Source: JAGXQV01 sp964505475
Lineage (GTDB): Bacteria > Pseudomonadota > Gammaproteobacteria > Burkholderiales > Sulfuricellaceae
Length of the DNA: 8,266 nucleotides
Direction of reading: 5' to 3'
NCBI GenBank assembly: GCA_964505475.1
Contig: CAZDIJ010000098.1
Location: 1-8,266, forward strand
Positions 1 through 6,407 of this stretch are shown here, one piece after another. How positions within the stretch are numbered: position 1 is the first letter of the stretch; each line of letters starts with the position of its first letter. The position numbers were made by a program, and so were the translations under genes. The notes under the pieces were generated by a model that was not told the origin of the DNA, did no database searches, and saw nothing but the letters and a program-made list of their open reading frames with translations.

Positions 1-541
1 GGAGGCGCTGCTCAACGCCTCGATCTTCTTCGATTTCCGGCCGCTCTTCGGCAAGGACGAACTGACGCATGAGTTGCGCGCCTGGCTCAACGCCAAGATC
101 AAGGACAGCCGCCTATTCCTTCGCAACATGACGCAAAATGCCCTGGGTAACCGTCCGCCGTTGGGTTTCATGCGTGATTTCGTGGTGGGCGAGGGGCATG
201 TCCTCGACCTCAAGTTCAGCGGCATCACCCCATTCGTCGATGCGGCGCGGATATTCAGTTTGGCGGCGGGGGTGAGCGAAACTTCCAGCGTGCGCCGCCT
301 GCGCGCCGTGGCGGCGAATTGGCGCATGGACCAAGGGGAGGTGGAGGGGTGGGTCGAAGCGTTTCTTTTCATCCAGTTATTGCGCCTGCGCCTGCAACAT
401 GCACAGATGGAAAGCGGGGAGGCGCTGAGCAACAAGGTTGACCCCGATACGCTCAACGGCCTCGACCGCCGCGTCCTCAAGGAGGCGTTCCGCCAGGGGC
501 GGCGCATCCAGGCGGTGCTGGAGAAATATTTCCAGTTTTGA
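1..541 (+). CDS. DUF294-family putative nucleotidyltransferase, C-terminal part (5' end outside window)
   Basis: The frame is open from base 2 to a TGA at 539-541, giving 179 residues, so the start lies upstream of the window. The sequence begins ALLNASIFFDFRPLFG, continues with a segment around NRPPLGFMRDFVV and then LDLKFSGITPFVDAARI. This is the typical pattern of the C-terminal substrate-binding domain (DUF294_C) of proteins that usually carry an N-terminal cyclic-nucleotide-binding domain, a CBS pair and a GlnD-like nucleotidyltransferase domain. Those earlier domains are not in view. The family is thought to be a cytoplasmic signalling or nucleotidyl-transfer enzyme, but its substrate is not established. 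The gene converges on the histidine kinase gene 152 bp away. A TTG at 74 could be mistaken for a start, but homology-like sequence continues upstream of it. A second protein of the same family type begins at 7741. Confidence 0.85.
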   Translation, partial: EALLNASIFFDFRPLFGKDELTHELRAWLNAKIKDSRLFLRNMTQNALGNRPPLGFMRDFVVGEGHVLDLKFSGITPFVDAARIFSLAAGVSETSSVRRLRAVAANWRMDQGEVEGWVEAFLFIQLLRLRLQHAQMESGEALSNKVDPDTLNGLDRRVLKEAFRQGRRIQAVLEKYFQF

Positions 542-554
542 GGGCGAACGGTTT

Positions 555-684
555 AACCACGGGGAACACAGGGAAAAATCGGGGAATCATCCCGTTGAAA
601 GAGATAGGCCGTTCATCCATCGGGTGAGCGATATTTTTTCGTACCTCGCTGCAACGCTAGCATTTTCCCGTGTTCCCCGTGGTT
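555..684. repeat. Long imperfect inverted repeat between convergent genes
   Basis: The left arm at 555-577 starts AACCACGGGGAACACAGGG. The right arm at 663-684 is its reverse complement with one base missing (TTTTCCC then GTGTTCCCCGTGGTT). The arms are about 85 bp apart. Between them lie further nested complementary segments: CGTTG near 593 with CAACG near 652, and AGCGA near 628 with TCGCT near 645. The whole block could fold into one long hairpin. The left arm has a roughly 9-bp internal rhythm (CCACGGGGA, ACACAGGGA). It fills the gap between two convergent stop codons (541 and 694), so it could act as a two-way terminator. It could also be a small repeated intergenic element with terminal inverted repeats. 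No target duplication is evident. Confidence 0.7.
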
Positions 685-693
685 TCGTAAGTC

Positions 694-2082
694 TTATGCC
701 GCGTGATGATGAGGGAAGCGCACGGTGATCCGGGTTCCCTTGCCGTTCGCCCCTTCTCCCAGTTCGATGGTGGCATCGTGCAGGTTGGCGATTTCGCGCA
801 CGATGGCCAGCCCCAGGCCGCTCCCTTTTTGACCGCTGCCGAGGATGCGGTAGAAGCGCTCGAAGACCTGGCCGCGATGTTCGGGAGCGATGCCGGGGCC
901 GCTGTCTTCCACCCGCAATACGCCGCCACCCGCTTCGTAGCCGACGCTGAGCGTGACCGCTCCGCTTTCCGGGGTGTAGCGGATGGCGTTGTCGAGCAGG
1001 TTGCCGATCATTTCCGTCAATCCCACCGTGTCGCCCTTTACCGGCACTGCCTTGGGGAAGCCGTCGAAGCCGAGGTCGATGTGCTTTTTCAGGGCTTCCG
1101 GCACCCATAGCATGGTGGTTTCCTGCGCCAGGCGGTTCAGTTCGATGGTTGCGCGGGCGCCGCCGATGCGGGCGCCCGGCTCGTTGCGCGCCAGCGCCAA
1201 CAGTTGATTGACCAGGTGGTTGCAGCGTTCCGCGCCGGAGAGAATTTGTTCCAGCGCATGCTGCTTGCGTGCGGGGTCTTGCTCGCGCAGCGCCAGTTCG
1301 GCCTGGGTTTTCAGGCCGGCGAAAGGTGTGCGCAATTGATGCGCTGCATCGGCGACGAAGCGTTTCTGCGAATCCACCACCTGCTTGAGCCGTTGTAACA
1401 ACTCGTTGACCGCCCGGATCAGCGGGCGCACTTCCTCGGGGGCGCGGGTTTCCTCGATCAGCGCCAAGTCGTCCCTGGAACGGCGTTCGACGCCCTGGCG
1501 CAGGTGTTCCAGCGGCGCCAACCCCCTTTTCAGTGCATACCAGACCGCGCCCGCCGCCATCAGGATGAGCAGTATCTGGGGGATGACGATGTTGCCGAGA
1601 ATGCCGCGCGCCAGATCCTGCCGCTTGCCGACCGTTTCCGCCATTTGCAGCAGAATTTGATCGCCGCCGGAATAAGGGTAGTGCAGGGTAACCATGCGCA
1701 GTTTTTCTTCCTTGCGCTGCGCGTCGCTGAATAGCGGTCCTTTCTTTTCCGAGAGAAAGGCCGGCGGGCGCGGCAAGTGGGTATTTCCGGCGAGGAATTT
1801 TCCGTCCGTCGTGGAAACCGTGTAATAGACCCTATCCTTAATGTCGGCGATGGTGTTTTCCGGCAAGGCGATCCGCGTGTTCAGGCGCTCCTGCCCGCTG
1901 CCCAGACCCAATTGATCGGCCACCGCCTGGGCGCGTTCGAGCAGCGCCAGATCGTAGGGCTTGTTGGCGAAATTGATGGTCGCCATGTAGCCCGAGGCGG
2001 TGCTGAATATCCACAGCACGAACAATGGCGTGAACAGCCAGTTCATGAGGTGGGTGCGGAGGGAGTGGATGTCGTCGTTCAT
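694..2082 (-). CDS. Two-component sensor histidine kinase, TctE/QseC type
   Basis: This 462-residue inner-membrane kinase should autophosphorylate and pass phosphate to the response regulator encoded just upstream. A first membrane segment lies at about 14-36 and a second at about 163-184, with a periplasmic sensor region between them of the two-component-kinase N-terminal (2CSK_N) type. A HAMP-like linker follows. The H box reads FVADAAHQLRTPFAGLKTQ with phospho-acceptor His248. The N box is at 358-366 (MIGNLLDNA), G1 at 393-397 (DSGPG), the F box at 407-410 (FERF) and G2 at 420-424 (GSGLG), so the ATPase domain looks intact. The ATG at 2080-2082 lies 35 nt after the regulator stop. No clear Shine-Dalgarno precedes it and no better in-frame start is visible, so translation may be coupled. 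The signal sensed is unknown; a carboxylate is possible from family and context only. Confidence 0.93.
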   Translation of the reverse strand: MNDDIHSLRTHLMNWLFTPLFVLWIFSTASGYMATINFANKPYDLALLERAQAVADQLGLGSGQERLNTRIALPENTIADIKDRVYYTVSTTDGKFLAGNTHLPRPPAFLSEKKGPLFSDAQRKEEKLRMVTLHYPYSGGDQILLQMAETVGKRQDLARGILGNIVIPQILLILMAAGAVWYALKRGLAPLEHLRQGVERRSRDDLALIEETRAPEEVRPLIRAVNELLQRLKQVVDSQKRFVADAAHQLRTPFAGLKTQAELALREQDPARKQHALEQILSGAERCNHLVNQLLALARNEPGARIGGARATIELNRLAQETTMLWVPEALKKHIDLGFDGFPKAVPVKGDTVGLTEMIGNLLDNAIRYTPESGAVTLSVGYEAGGGVLRVEDSGPGIAPEHRGQVFERFYRILGSGQKGSGLGLAIVREIANLHDATIELGEGANGKGTRITVRFPHHHAA

Positions 2083-2117
2083 TGCCGGGGCTATGGGCTA
2101 GGGGCTTTTTCTGGCGC

Positions 2118-2783
2118 CTAGATTTTATCCATCAAATATCCCAGGCCGCGGATGGTGCGGATGGTGACGCCGGCTGCTTCGATCTTCTTGCGCACCCGAT
2201 GGATATACACCTCGATGGCGTTGCCGCTGGCCTCCTCGTCGTAGCTGTAAAGATGTTCGATCAACTGATCCTTGCTGACCACTCGGCCGGCGCGCGACAG
2301 CAGGGTTTCCAGCACGCCCAGTTCGCGCGAGGTGAGTTCGAGCCGCTCGCCGTTGAGGGTGAAATGTCGTTCGATGCTGTTGAAGGTGAGGGCGCCGTAG
2401 GCCATCAGCGGGTTGGCGCCGCACTGGCCGCGGCGCAGCAGGGCGCGCACGCGCGCCTCCAGCTCAGGCAGGCTGAACGGCTTGGTGAGGTAGTCGTCGG
2501 CGCCCAGGTCGAGTCCCTTGACGCGGTCGTCGATGCCGTCGCGCGCCGTCAGGATGATGACCGGGACACTGGCGTTGTGCGCGCGCAACTGGCGCAGCAC
2601 GGAAAATCCATCGAGTTTGGGCAACCCCAGGTCGAGGATCACCAGGTCGTAGAGTTCTCCTTGCAGGACGTGCGCGGCGTCCTTGCCGTTGTTGAGGCAA
2701 TCGACGGCATGGCCGGATTGCCGCATGGCTTGGCACAATCCATCGGCAAGAACTTCGTCGTCTTCGGCGATCAGGATACGCAA
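2118..2783 (-). CDS. OmpR-family response regulator (TctD/QseB type)
   Basis: This is a 221-residue DNA-binding regulator, the normal length for the family. The receiver domain spans about 1-115: acidic pocket EDD at 7-9, phospho-acceptor Asp51 in LVILDLGLPKLDG, Thr79 and Lys101 in YLTKPF. A winged-helix domain covers about 125-219, with the recognition region around NAIEVYIHRVRKKIEAAG and the typical ending TIRGLGYLM. Translation most likely starts at a TTG (2781-2783, minus strand): an AGGA sits 8 nt upstream, there is no in-frame ATG nearby, and MRILIAEDDE is the usual family N terminus. It is first in an operon with the histidine kinase and is divergent from the DUF485-symporter operon. 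Control of that operon is plausible but inferred only from position. Confidence 0.94.
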   Translation of the reverse strand: MRILIAEDDEVLADGLCQAMRQSGHAVDCLNNGKDAAHVLQGELYDLVILDLGLPKLDGFSVLRQLRAHNASVPVIILTARDGIDDRVKGLDLGADDYLTKPFSLPELEARVRALLRRGQCGANPLMAYGALTFNSIERHFTLNGERLELTSRELGVLETLLSRAGRVVSKDQLIEHLYSYDEEASGNAIEVYIHRVRKKIEAAGVTIRTIRGLGYLMDKI

Positions 2784-2791
2784 GTGTGGAT

Positions 2792-2795
2792 TCCT
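2792..2795 (-). promoter_or_regulatory. Ribosome binding site fixing the TTG start of the response regulator
   Basis: AGGA on the minus strand lies 8 nt before the TTG at 2783-2781. It supports the use of this non-ATG start codon. Confidence 0.55.
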
Positions 2796-2802
2796 ATGGT
2801 AA

Positions 2803-2822
2803 TGTATAAGACATCTGATACA
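2803..2822. promoter_or_regulatory. Inverted repeat in the divergent promoter region, possible operator
   Basis: TGTAT (2803-2807) and ATACA (2818-2822) are perfect inverted pentamers with a 10-bp spacer, in the 145-bp gap between the regulator and the DUF485 gene. They overlap a weak minus-strand promoter candidate (TTATAC at 2809-2804, with TTAGAC 18 bp upstream at 2833-2828). A half-site pair spaced about one helical turn would suit an OmpR-type dimer, but short repeats like this also occur by chance. Confidence 0.25.
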
Positions 2823-2876
2823 AATAAGTCTAACAGGTAAGAACCATGTAAGGAAAAGTCCGTATCGTGCGTCCGC

Positions 2877-2892
2877 TCCTCGGCGCGGAGGA
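2877..2892. repeat. Small hairpin upstream of the DUF485 gene
   Basis: TCCTC at 2877-2881 and GAGGA at 2888-2892 can pair around a GC-rich 6-nt loop, ending 36 nt before the DUF485 start. It may lie in the leader of the transporter mRNA. No T-run follows, so it is not a terminator. Its role is unknown. Confidence 0.3.
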
Positions 2893-2916
2893 AAGTTGCA
2901 TTGATTGATTTTAAAT

Positions 2917-2922
2917 GGAGGG
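2917..2922 (+). promoter_or_regulatory. Ribosome binding site of the DUF485 gene
   Basis: GGAGGG lies 6 nt before the ATG at 2929. It selects this start over an upstream in-frame near-cognate start at 2905, whose extra residues are not family-like. Confidence 0.75.
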
Positions 2923-2928
2923 TATGAA

Positions 2929-3255
2929 ATGTCAAAACCGGAAATGAATTGGGCCGCGATCGACGCGGATCCACGATTTCAGGAGTTGCATCGCAAGAAA
3001 ACCAGTTTCCTGTGGGGGCTGATGGTCTTTTCGGTGATCTATTATTTTCTGCTGCCGATCGGCGCCGCCTACTTTACCGATCTGTTCAAGGTGAAGGTGT
3101 GGGGGCCGGTGAATGTCGGCATTCTGTTCGCCCTGTCGGAATTCGTAGTGGCGTGGACTATCGCCGGCGTTTACGCCAAGCGCGCCAACGCCGAATTCGA
3201 CGCGATGGCCGCCGGGATCATCAAGGATGCGCACAACATGGGAGCGAAGCAATAA
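2929..3255 (+). CDS. DUF485 (YjcH-like) small membrane protein, partner of the acetate symporter
   Basis: This is a 108-residue inner-membrane protein. After a short cytoplasmic start (MSKPEMNW) it carries the DUF485 pattern: FQELHRKKTSFLWGLM, a membrane segment at about 28-50 (through VIYYFLLPIGAAYF), KVWGPVNVGILFALSEFVV, and a second membrane segment at about 60-85 ending IAGVYAKRAN. This is the small protein that sits immediately before actP in many Proteobacteria (yjcH in E. coli). Its exact function is not known; a role in assembling or modulating the symporter is inferred from constant co-occurrence. The stop TAA (3253-3255) overlaps the symporter ATG by one base, so the two should be translationally coupled. 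Confidence 0.92.
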   Translation: MSKPEMNWAAIDADPRFQELHRKKTSFLWGLMVFSVIYYFLLPIGAAYFTDLFKVKVWGPVNVGILFALSEFVVAWTIAGVYAKRANAEFDAMAAGIIKDAHNMGAKQ

Positions 3256-5204
3256 TGGCATCGACACTGAAAAAATACTGGCCGGCCGGCCTCGGTCTGG
3301 CGGCGTTCCTGTTGAGCGCGGCGGCCTTCGGCGCCGACGGCGCGGTGAAGGACGAATTCAAGTGGATGACCTTCGCGGTGTTCGGCGCGATCATCGCCGT
3401 CACCATGTACGTCACTTACGTGGCGGCGCGCCAGACCCACACTACTTCCGAATTTTATGCCGCCGGGCGTAGCGTCACCGGCGTGCAGAACGGCTGGGCG
3501 ATTGCCGGCGATTACCTGTCCGCAGCCTCTTTCCTGGGGATCGCCGGGCTGATCTCGCTGTACGGCTACGATGGTTTCATGTACTCGGTGGGCTGGCTGG
3601 TGGCCTACATCACCGTGCTGCTGGTGATCGCCGAACCGTGCCGCAACATCGGCAAATACACTCTCGGCGACATCCTGGCGTTCCGCAACGACCCCAAGAA
3701 AGCCAAGACCGTGGCGGCGCTGTCCACCATCACCGTCTCGACTTTCTACCTGACCGCGCAGATGGTCGGCGGCGGCGTGCTCATCAAGACCCTGATCGGC
3801 ATCGACTATGAAATCTCGGTGATCGGCGTGGGCATCCTGATGCTCGCCTACGTGGTGTTCGGCGGCATGAAGGCCACCACCTGGGTGCAGATCATCAAGG
3901 CCGTGCTGCTGGTGACCGCCTCCATCCTGCTGGTGCTGTTCACCTGGGGGCAGTACGGCTTCAGCCTGCCGGGCTTCCTCGGCGCGGTGGTGGCCGATCC
4001 CAAGGTGCAAGGGCAGGTCGCCAAGCTGATCGGCGACGCCGCCACCAGCATGACGCCGGAAGAACTCGGTCAGCGCTTCCTCGAACCCGGCCTGTTCCTC
4101 AAGAACCCGATCGACCAGATTTCCCTGGGGATGGCGCTGGTGCTCGGCACCGCCGGCATGCCGCACATCCTGATGCGTTTCTTCACCGTGCCGACGGCGC
4201 AGGATGCGCGCAAGTCGGTGATCTGGGCGATGGCGATCATCGGTGGCTTCTACGTGCTGACCCTGTTCCTCGGCATGGGCGCGGCGATCAACGTCGGCGC
4301 GGCCAAGATCATCGCCATCGACAAGGGCGGCAACATGGCCGGCCCGCTGCTCGCCCAGTTTATCGGCGGCGGCGAAAACTCCATGCTCGGCAACCTGTTC
4401 CTGGCTTTCGTCGCGGCCGTGGCCTTCGCCACCATCGTCGCGGTGGTGGCTGGGCTGGTGCTGGCCTCCGCTTCGGCGATGGCGCACGACATCTACGTCG
4501 GCGTCATCAAGGGCGACCACGCCACGCCGCAAGAGCAGGTGATGGCGGCGCGCATATCCTCGGTCATCGTCGGCGTCATGGCGATAGTCGTGGGCATCCT
4601 CGCCAAGGGGCAGAACGTGGCGCACCTGGTGGCGCTGGCGTTTGCGGTGGCGGCTTCCGGCAACCTGCCGGCGGTGTTCCTGACGCTCTACTGGAAGAAG
4701 TGCAACACCACCGGCGTGGTGCTCGGCATGGTGGTCGGCGCAGTGAGCGCCATCGCCCTGGTGATGGTGTCGCCCAACATGACCTATCCGCTGGCCAAGA
4801 TCGCCGCCGCCAACAAGGCGCTGAACAGCGCGCCGGCCACGGACGGCAAGCCGGAACACATCGGCGCGCTGGAAAAGGAGGAAGGCTTGAAGGCGAAGAT
4901 CGCCGCAACCGCCGACGCTGATGAAAAAGCCATGCTGGAGAAGGACTTGGGCGGCGTGCAGAAGACCATCGCCGCGGCCAGGAAAGACCTGGAAACCTTC
5001 AAGGATCAACGCACCAGCATGGTTGGTCTGGAGAAACCCCTCATCGAACTGAAGAATCCCGGCTTGATCTCGATCCCGCTCGGCTTCCTGTGCGTGATCC
5101 TGGGTTCCCTGCTGACCCGCGACAAGCGTTCCGAAGAAATGTGGGACGAACTGTACGTGCGCCAAAACACCGGCATCCACGCCGAGGCGGCCAGCGCGCA
5201 TTGA
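3255..5204 (+). CDS. actP: Cation/acetate symporter, ActP type (solute:sodium symporter family)
   Basis: This 649-residue secondary transporter belongs to the SSS family and should import acetate or a similar short carboxylate with a cation. A signal-peptide-like segment at about 11-27 (ending AFGA) resembles the N terminus of E. coli ActP. Core family signatures are present: EFYAAGRSVTGVQNGWAIAG at 66-85, DYLSAASFLGIAG at 86-98, GYDGFMYSVG, GGMKATTWVQIIKAVLL at 203-219, GTAGMPHILMRFFTV at 298-312, and AVAFATIVAVVAGL at 388-401. The protein is about 100 residues longer than E. coli ActP. The excess is a charged, Ala/Lys/Glu-rich, probably helical stretch at about 512-600 before the last membrane segment (about 602-620). 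The C-terminal tail (WDELYVRQNTGI) again matches the family. It overlaps the DUF485 stop by 1 nt and is followed by a strong terminator. The substrate is inferred from family resemblance. Confidence 0.93.
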   Translation: MASTLKKYWPAGLGLAAFLLSAAAFGADGAVKDEFKWMTFAVFGAIIAVTMYVTYVAARQTHTTSEFYAAGRSVTGVQNGWAIAGDYLSAASFLGIAGLISLYGYDGFMYSVGWLVAYITVLLVIAEPCRNIGKYTLGDILAFRNDPKKAKTVAALSTITVSTFYLTAQMVGGGVLIKTLIGIDYEISVIGVGILMLAYVVFGGMKATTWVQIIKAVLLVTASILLVLFTWGQYGFSLPGFLGAVVADPKVQGQVAKLIGDAATSMTPEELGQRFLEPGLFLKNPIDQISLGMALVLGTAGMPHILMRFFTVPTAQDARKSVIWAMAIIGGFYVLTLFLGMGAAINVGAAKIIAIDKGGNMAGPLLAQFIGGGENSMLGNLFLAFVAAVAFATIVAVVAGLVLASASAMAHDIYVGVIKGDHATPQEQVMAARISSVIVGVMAIVVGILAKGQNVAHLVALAFAVAASGNLPAVFLTLYWKKCNTTGVVLGMVVGAVSAIALVMVSPNMTYPLAKIAAANKALNSAPATDGKPEHIGALEKEEGLKAKIAATADADEKAMLEKDLGGVQKTIAAARKDLETFKDQRTSMVGLEKPLIELKNPGLISIPLGFLCVILGSLLTRDKRSEEMWDELYVRQNTGIHAEAASAH

Positions 5205-5230
5205 ACGCCGCCGCCGTGTTTTCCTCCTTT

Positions 5231-5257
5231 CCCCCGCCATAAAGCGGGGGTTTTTTT
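5231..5257 (+). terminator. Rho-independent terminator after the symporter gene
   Basis: A perfect 7-bp stem (CCCCCGC at 5231-5237, GCGGGGG at 5244-5250) with a 6-nt loop is followed by seven T (5251-5257). It lies 27 nt after the symporter stop and closes the DUF485-symporter operon. Confidence 0.95.
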
Positions 5258-5502
5258 GCCTGCATCCCAAGAGGATGAAAATGAAAAACAGGAAAATGAC
5301 ATGATGGCGGCTAGTAAATCGACTGGCGACGGCGCGGCCTGCATCGCCATTCCAGCGAAAACGGCCCCGCTGCCATCGCTTGCTGGCCAAGAAGACCGGC
5401 AAGCCGATGAATCACTGATTCCGTGCGCGAGCGCCGTGCCGTTTTCCGTGGCGCGGCTTCTCAAATTCCGGCAAACATTGCACAATGCCCCTATCGCATA
5501 CG
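5258..5502. other. Intergenic region, no convincing gene
   Basis: This is about 245 bp of GC-rich DNA similar in composition to the host genes. I see no recognisable protein, RNA gene or integrase. One forward frame stays open to 5534, where its TAA overlaps the next ATG. Its only ATGs near 5301 would give about 78 residues with no recognisable motif, crossing the proposed cassette junction, so I do not call it. The right end (5478-5509) holds promoter-like elements. Confidence 0.6.
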
Positions 5503-5509
5503 TTAGAAT
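5478..5509 (+). promoter_or_regulatory. Possible promoter at the left edge of the restriction-modification block
   Basis: TAGAAT at 5504-5509 is one base from the -10 consensus and lies 24 nt before the ATG at 5534. TTGCAC at 5478-5483 resembles a -35 box, but the 20-bp spacing is longer than ideal. The -10 element falls inside the proposed cassette end (TTAGAAT) and the -35 in host DNA. If functional, the promoter would be a hybrid of the two. Confidence 0.35.
5502..5508 (+). mobile_element. Core-like recombination site at the left end of the proposed cassette
   Basis: GTTAGAA at 5502-5508 matches the integron core site GTTRRRY except for its last base. It lies 31 nt before the first gene's ATG, which is normal for cassettes, and close to the point where composition changes. 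Its GTTAG is complementary to CTAAC in the right-hand attC R'' box, as expected if the two ends were joined in a circular cassette. The motif is short and could be chance on its own. Confidence 0.5.
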
Positions 5510-5516
5510 CCCACAC

Positions 5517-5523
5517 AAAGGTG
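5517..5523 (+). promoter_or_regulatory. Ribosome binding site of the first cassette gene
   Basis: AAAGGTG at 5517-5523 lies 10 nt before the ATG at 5534 and lies inside the proposed cassette, so the cassette brings its own translation signal. Confidence 0.5.
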
Positions 5524-5533
5524 TCGCCAATTA

Positions 5534-6406
5534 ATGAAGAAAGAACGTAACTTCGCCGATTACAAGCAAGAGGCTGAAGCATGGATCACCCTTGCCAATG
5601 GTGAGTATTACCCGGACATCTTGCCAGACGCTTGCCGACTTTATGAACCAGTGCTGGTTGAGTTTGGCTTACTGTTGAAAGCGTCGCATTCCTCAACCAA
5701 CTTTTTCAGTTCCATCATGGAGACGAGAAATCAGTGGATGCGCACACAACTTTGTAGGGTTTTCAAAAAGTACGTCAGCCCACAAACGCCTGTGGAAATG
5801 CTCAAACGCAAGAGCGATGTGGCAAAACTTTGTGCTCAGTTCGGTGATGCCTTCCGAAGTATCGTAGAAGTGCAACAGAAGTTCGACACCCGCCCGATGC
5901 CGGATGAGGCGCTTTGCGCCGTACTATGGGAATACAAGGATCGTGGCAAGAAAGGTTATGACTTGACCGAGCGCTTGTTTGACGTACTGCGAAGTCAGCA
6001 TATTGGGCTGGTGGTCACAGGACCAGAGCGTGCGGGAAAAGACGTTCTCATGGGCAAGGTATTCAAGGACTACCCGAAGCCTGATCGTCCCGTCGATTTC
6101 GTGATCTACGACGACAAGAAGGTACTTGCCATCGGCTTAGCACGTTACGACTCCGATCGAGGCGGCGCACAGGAAGATGACCGTACCGGACAATACAGAG
6201 AAGTCGCCCAAGAAATTATTGGGTATGCTGACAGCCACGGGATGTCACATATCAAGGTAATCTACGTAAACGATGGGCCTGGCCTGTTACTTGGCTCGAT
6301 GTGGAATGACTATTCCTACATTGAAGATCAATGGCCGGGCAGAGTGAAAGTCGTCACTTTGCGGATGGTGCCTGATCGCATCACTGCCAAATGGTTGAGG
6401 TCTTGA
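5534..6406 (+). CDS. Unrecognised protein, probable type II restriction endonuclease paired with the downstream methyltransferase
   Basis: This is a 290-residue soluble protein with no signal peptide or membrane segment. I do not recognise its family with certainty. The first 150 residues are mostly helical-looking. The C-terminal half (about 155-285) looks like an alpha/beta nuclease core: strand HIGLVVTGPERAGKDVLMG (156-174), strand VDFVIYD (187-193), strand KVLAIGLARYDSDRGGAQEDDR (196-217), and strand IKVIYVNDGP (240-249). The dense charged run RYDSDRGGAQEDDR, with Asp170, Asp188 and Asp193 before it, is where catalytic residues of a PD-(D/E)xK-like enzyme could lie, but a textbook ExK is not visible. 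GPERAGKD resembles a P-loop but lacks the Ser/Thr after Lys. The restriction role is inferred mainly from tight linkage: its TGA ends 1 nt before the methyltransferase ATG. Composition is more AT-rich than the host genes. Confidence 0.6.
   Translation: MKKERNFADYKQEAEAWITLANGEYYPDILPDACRLYEPVLVEFGLLLKASHSSTNFFSSIMETRNQWMRTQLCRVFKKYVSPQTPVEMLKRKSDVAKLCAQFGDAFRSIVEVQQKFDTRPMPDEALCAVLWEYKDRGKKGYDLTERLFDVLRSQHIGLVVTGPERAGKDVLMGKVFKDYPKPDRPVDFVIYDDKKVLAIGLARYDSDRGGAQEDDRTGQYREVAQEIIGYADSHGMSHIKVIYVNDGPGLLLGSMWNDYSYIEDQWPGRVKVVTLRMVPDRITAKWLRS
6397..6401 (+). promoter_or_regulatory. Ribosome binding site of the methyltransferase gene
   Basis: GAGGT lies within the last codons of the upstream gene, 6 nt before the ATG at 6408. 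It supports this start and coupled translation of the pair. Confidence 0.55.
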
Positions 6407-6407
6407 C

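Noticed and set aside
2828..2834. GTCTAAC, identical to an attC R'' box, in the divergent promoter region
   Set aside because: No L'', L' or R' partner surrounds it. A 7-bp match alone is expected by chance.
2881..2900. Possible sigma-54 promoter (GGCGC followed by TTGCA) before the DUF485 gene
   Set aside because: The distance between the GG and GC elements does not fit the -24/-12 spacing with any choice of GG.
3171..5402. Very long reverse-strand ORF opposite the symporter, with a lipoprotein-like stretch near its start
   Set aside because: It is rich in His, Arg, Asp and Gly, the usual shadow of a GC-rich gene read antisense. The hydrophobic stretch is produced by an A-rich patch near 5280.
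5006..5530. Reverse-strand ORF over the symporter end, the terminator and the intergenic region
   Set aside because: It runs antisense through a clear coding region and a strong terminator, and its product is unlike any family I know.
5301..5534. Small forward ORF of about 78 residues whose TAA overlaps the ATG of the first cassette gene
   Set aside because: No recognisable motif. It crosses the proposed cassette junction and a change in composition. The TAATG overlap may be chance.
6029..6052. P-loop (Walker A) ATPase motif in the unrecognised cassette protein
   Set aside because: GPERAGKD has the spacing but lacks the Ser/Thr after Lys, and no Walker B or helicase-like motif follows.
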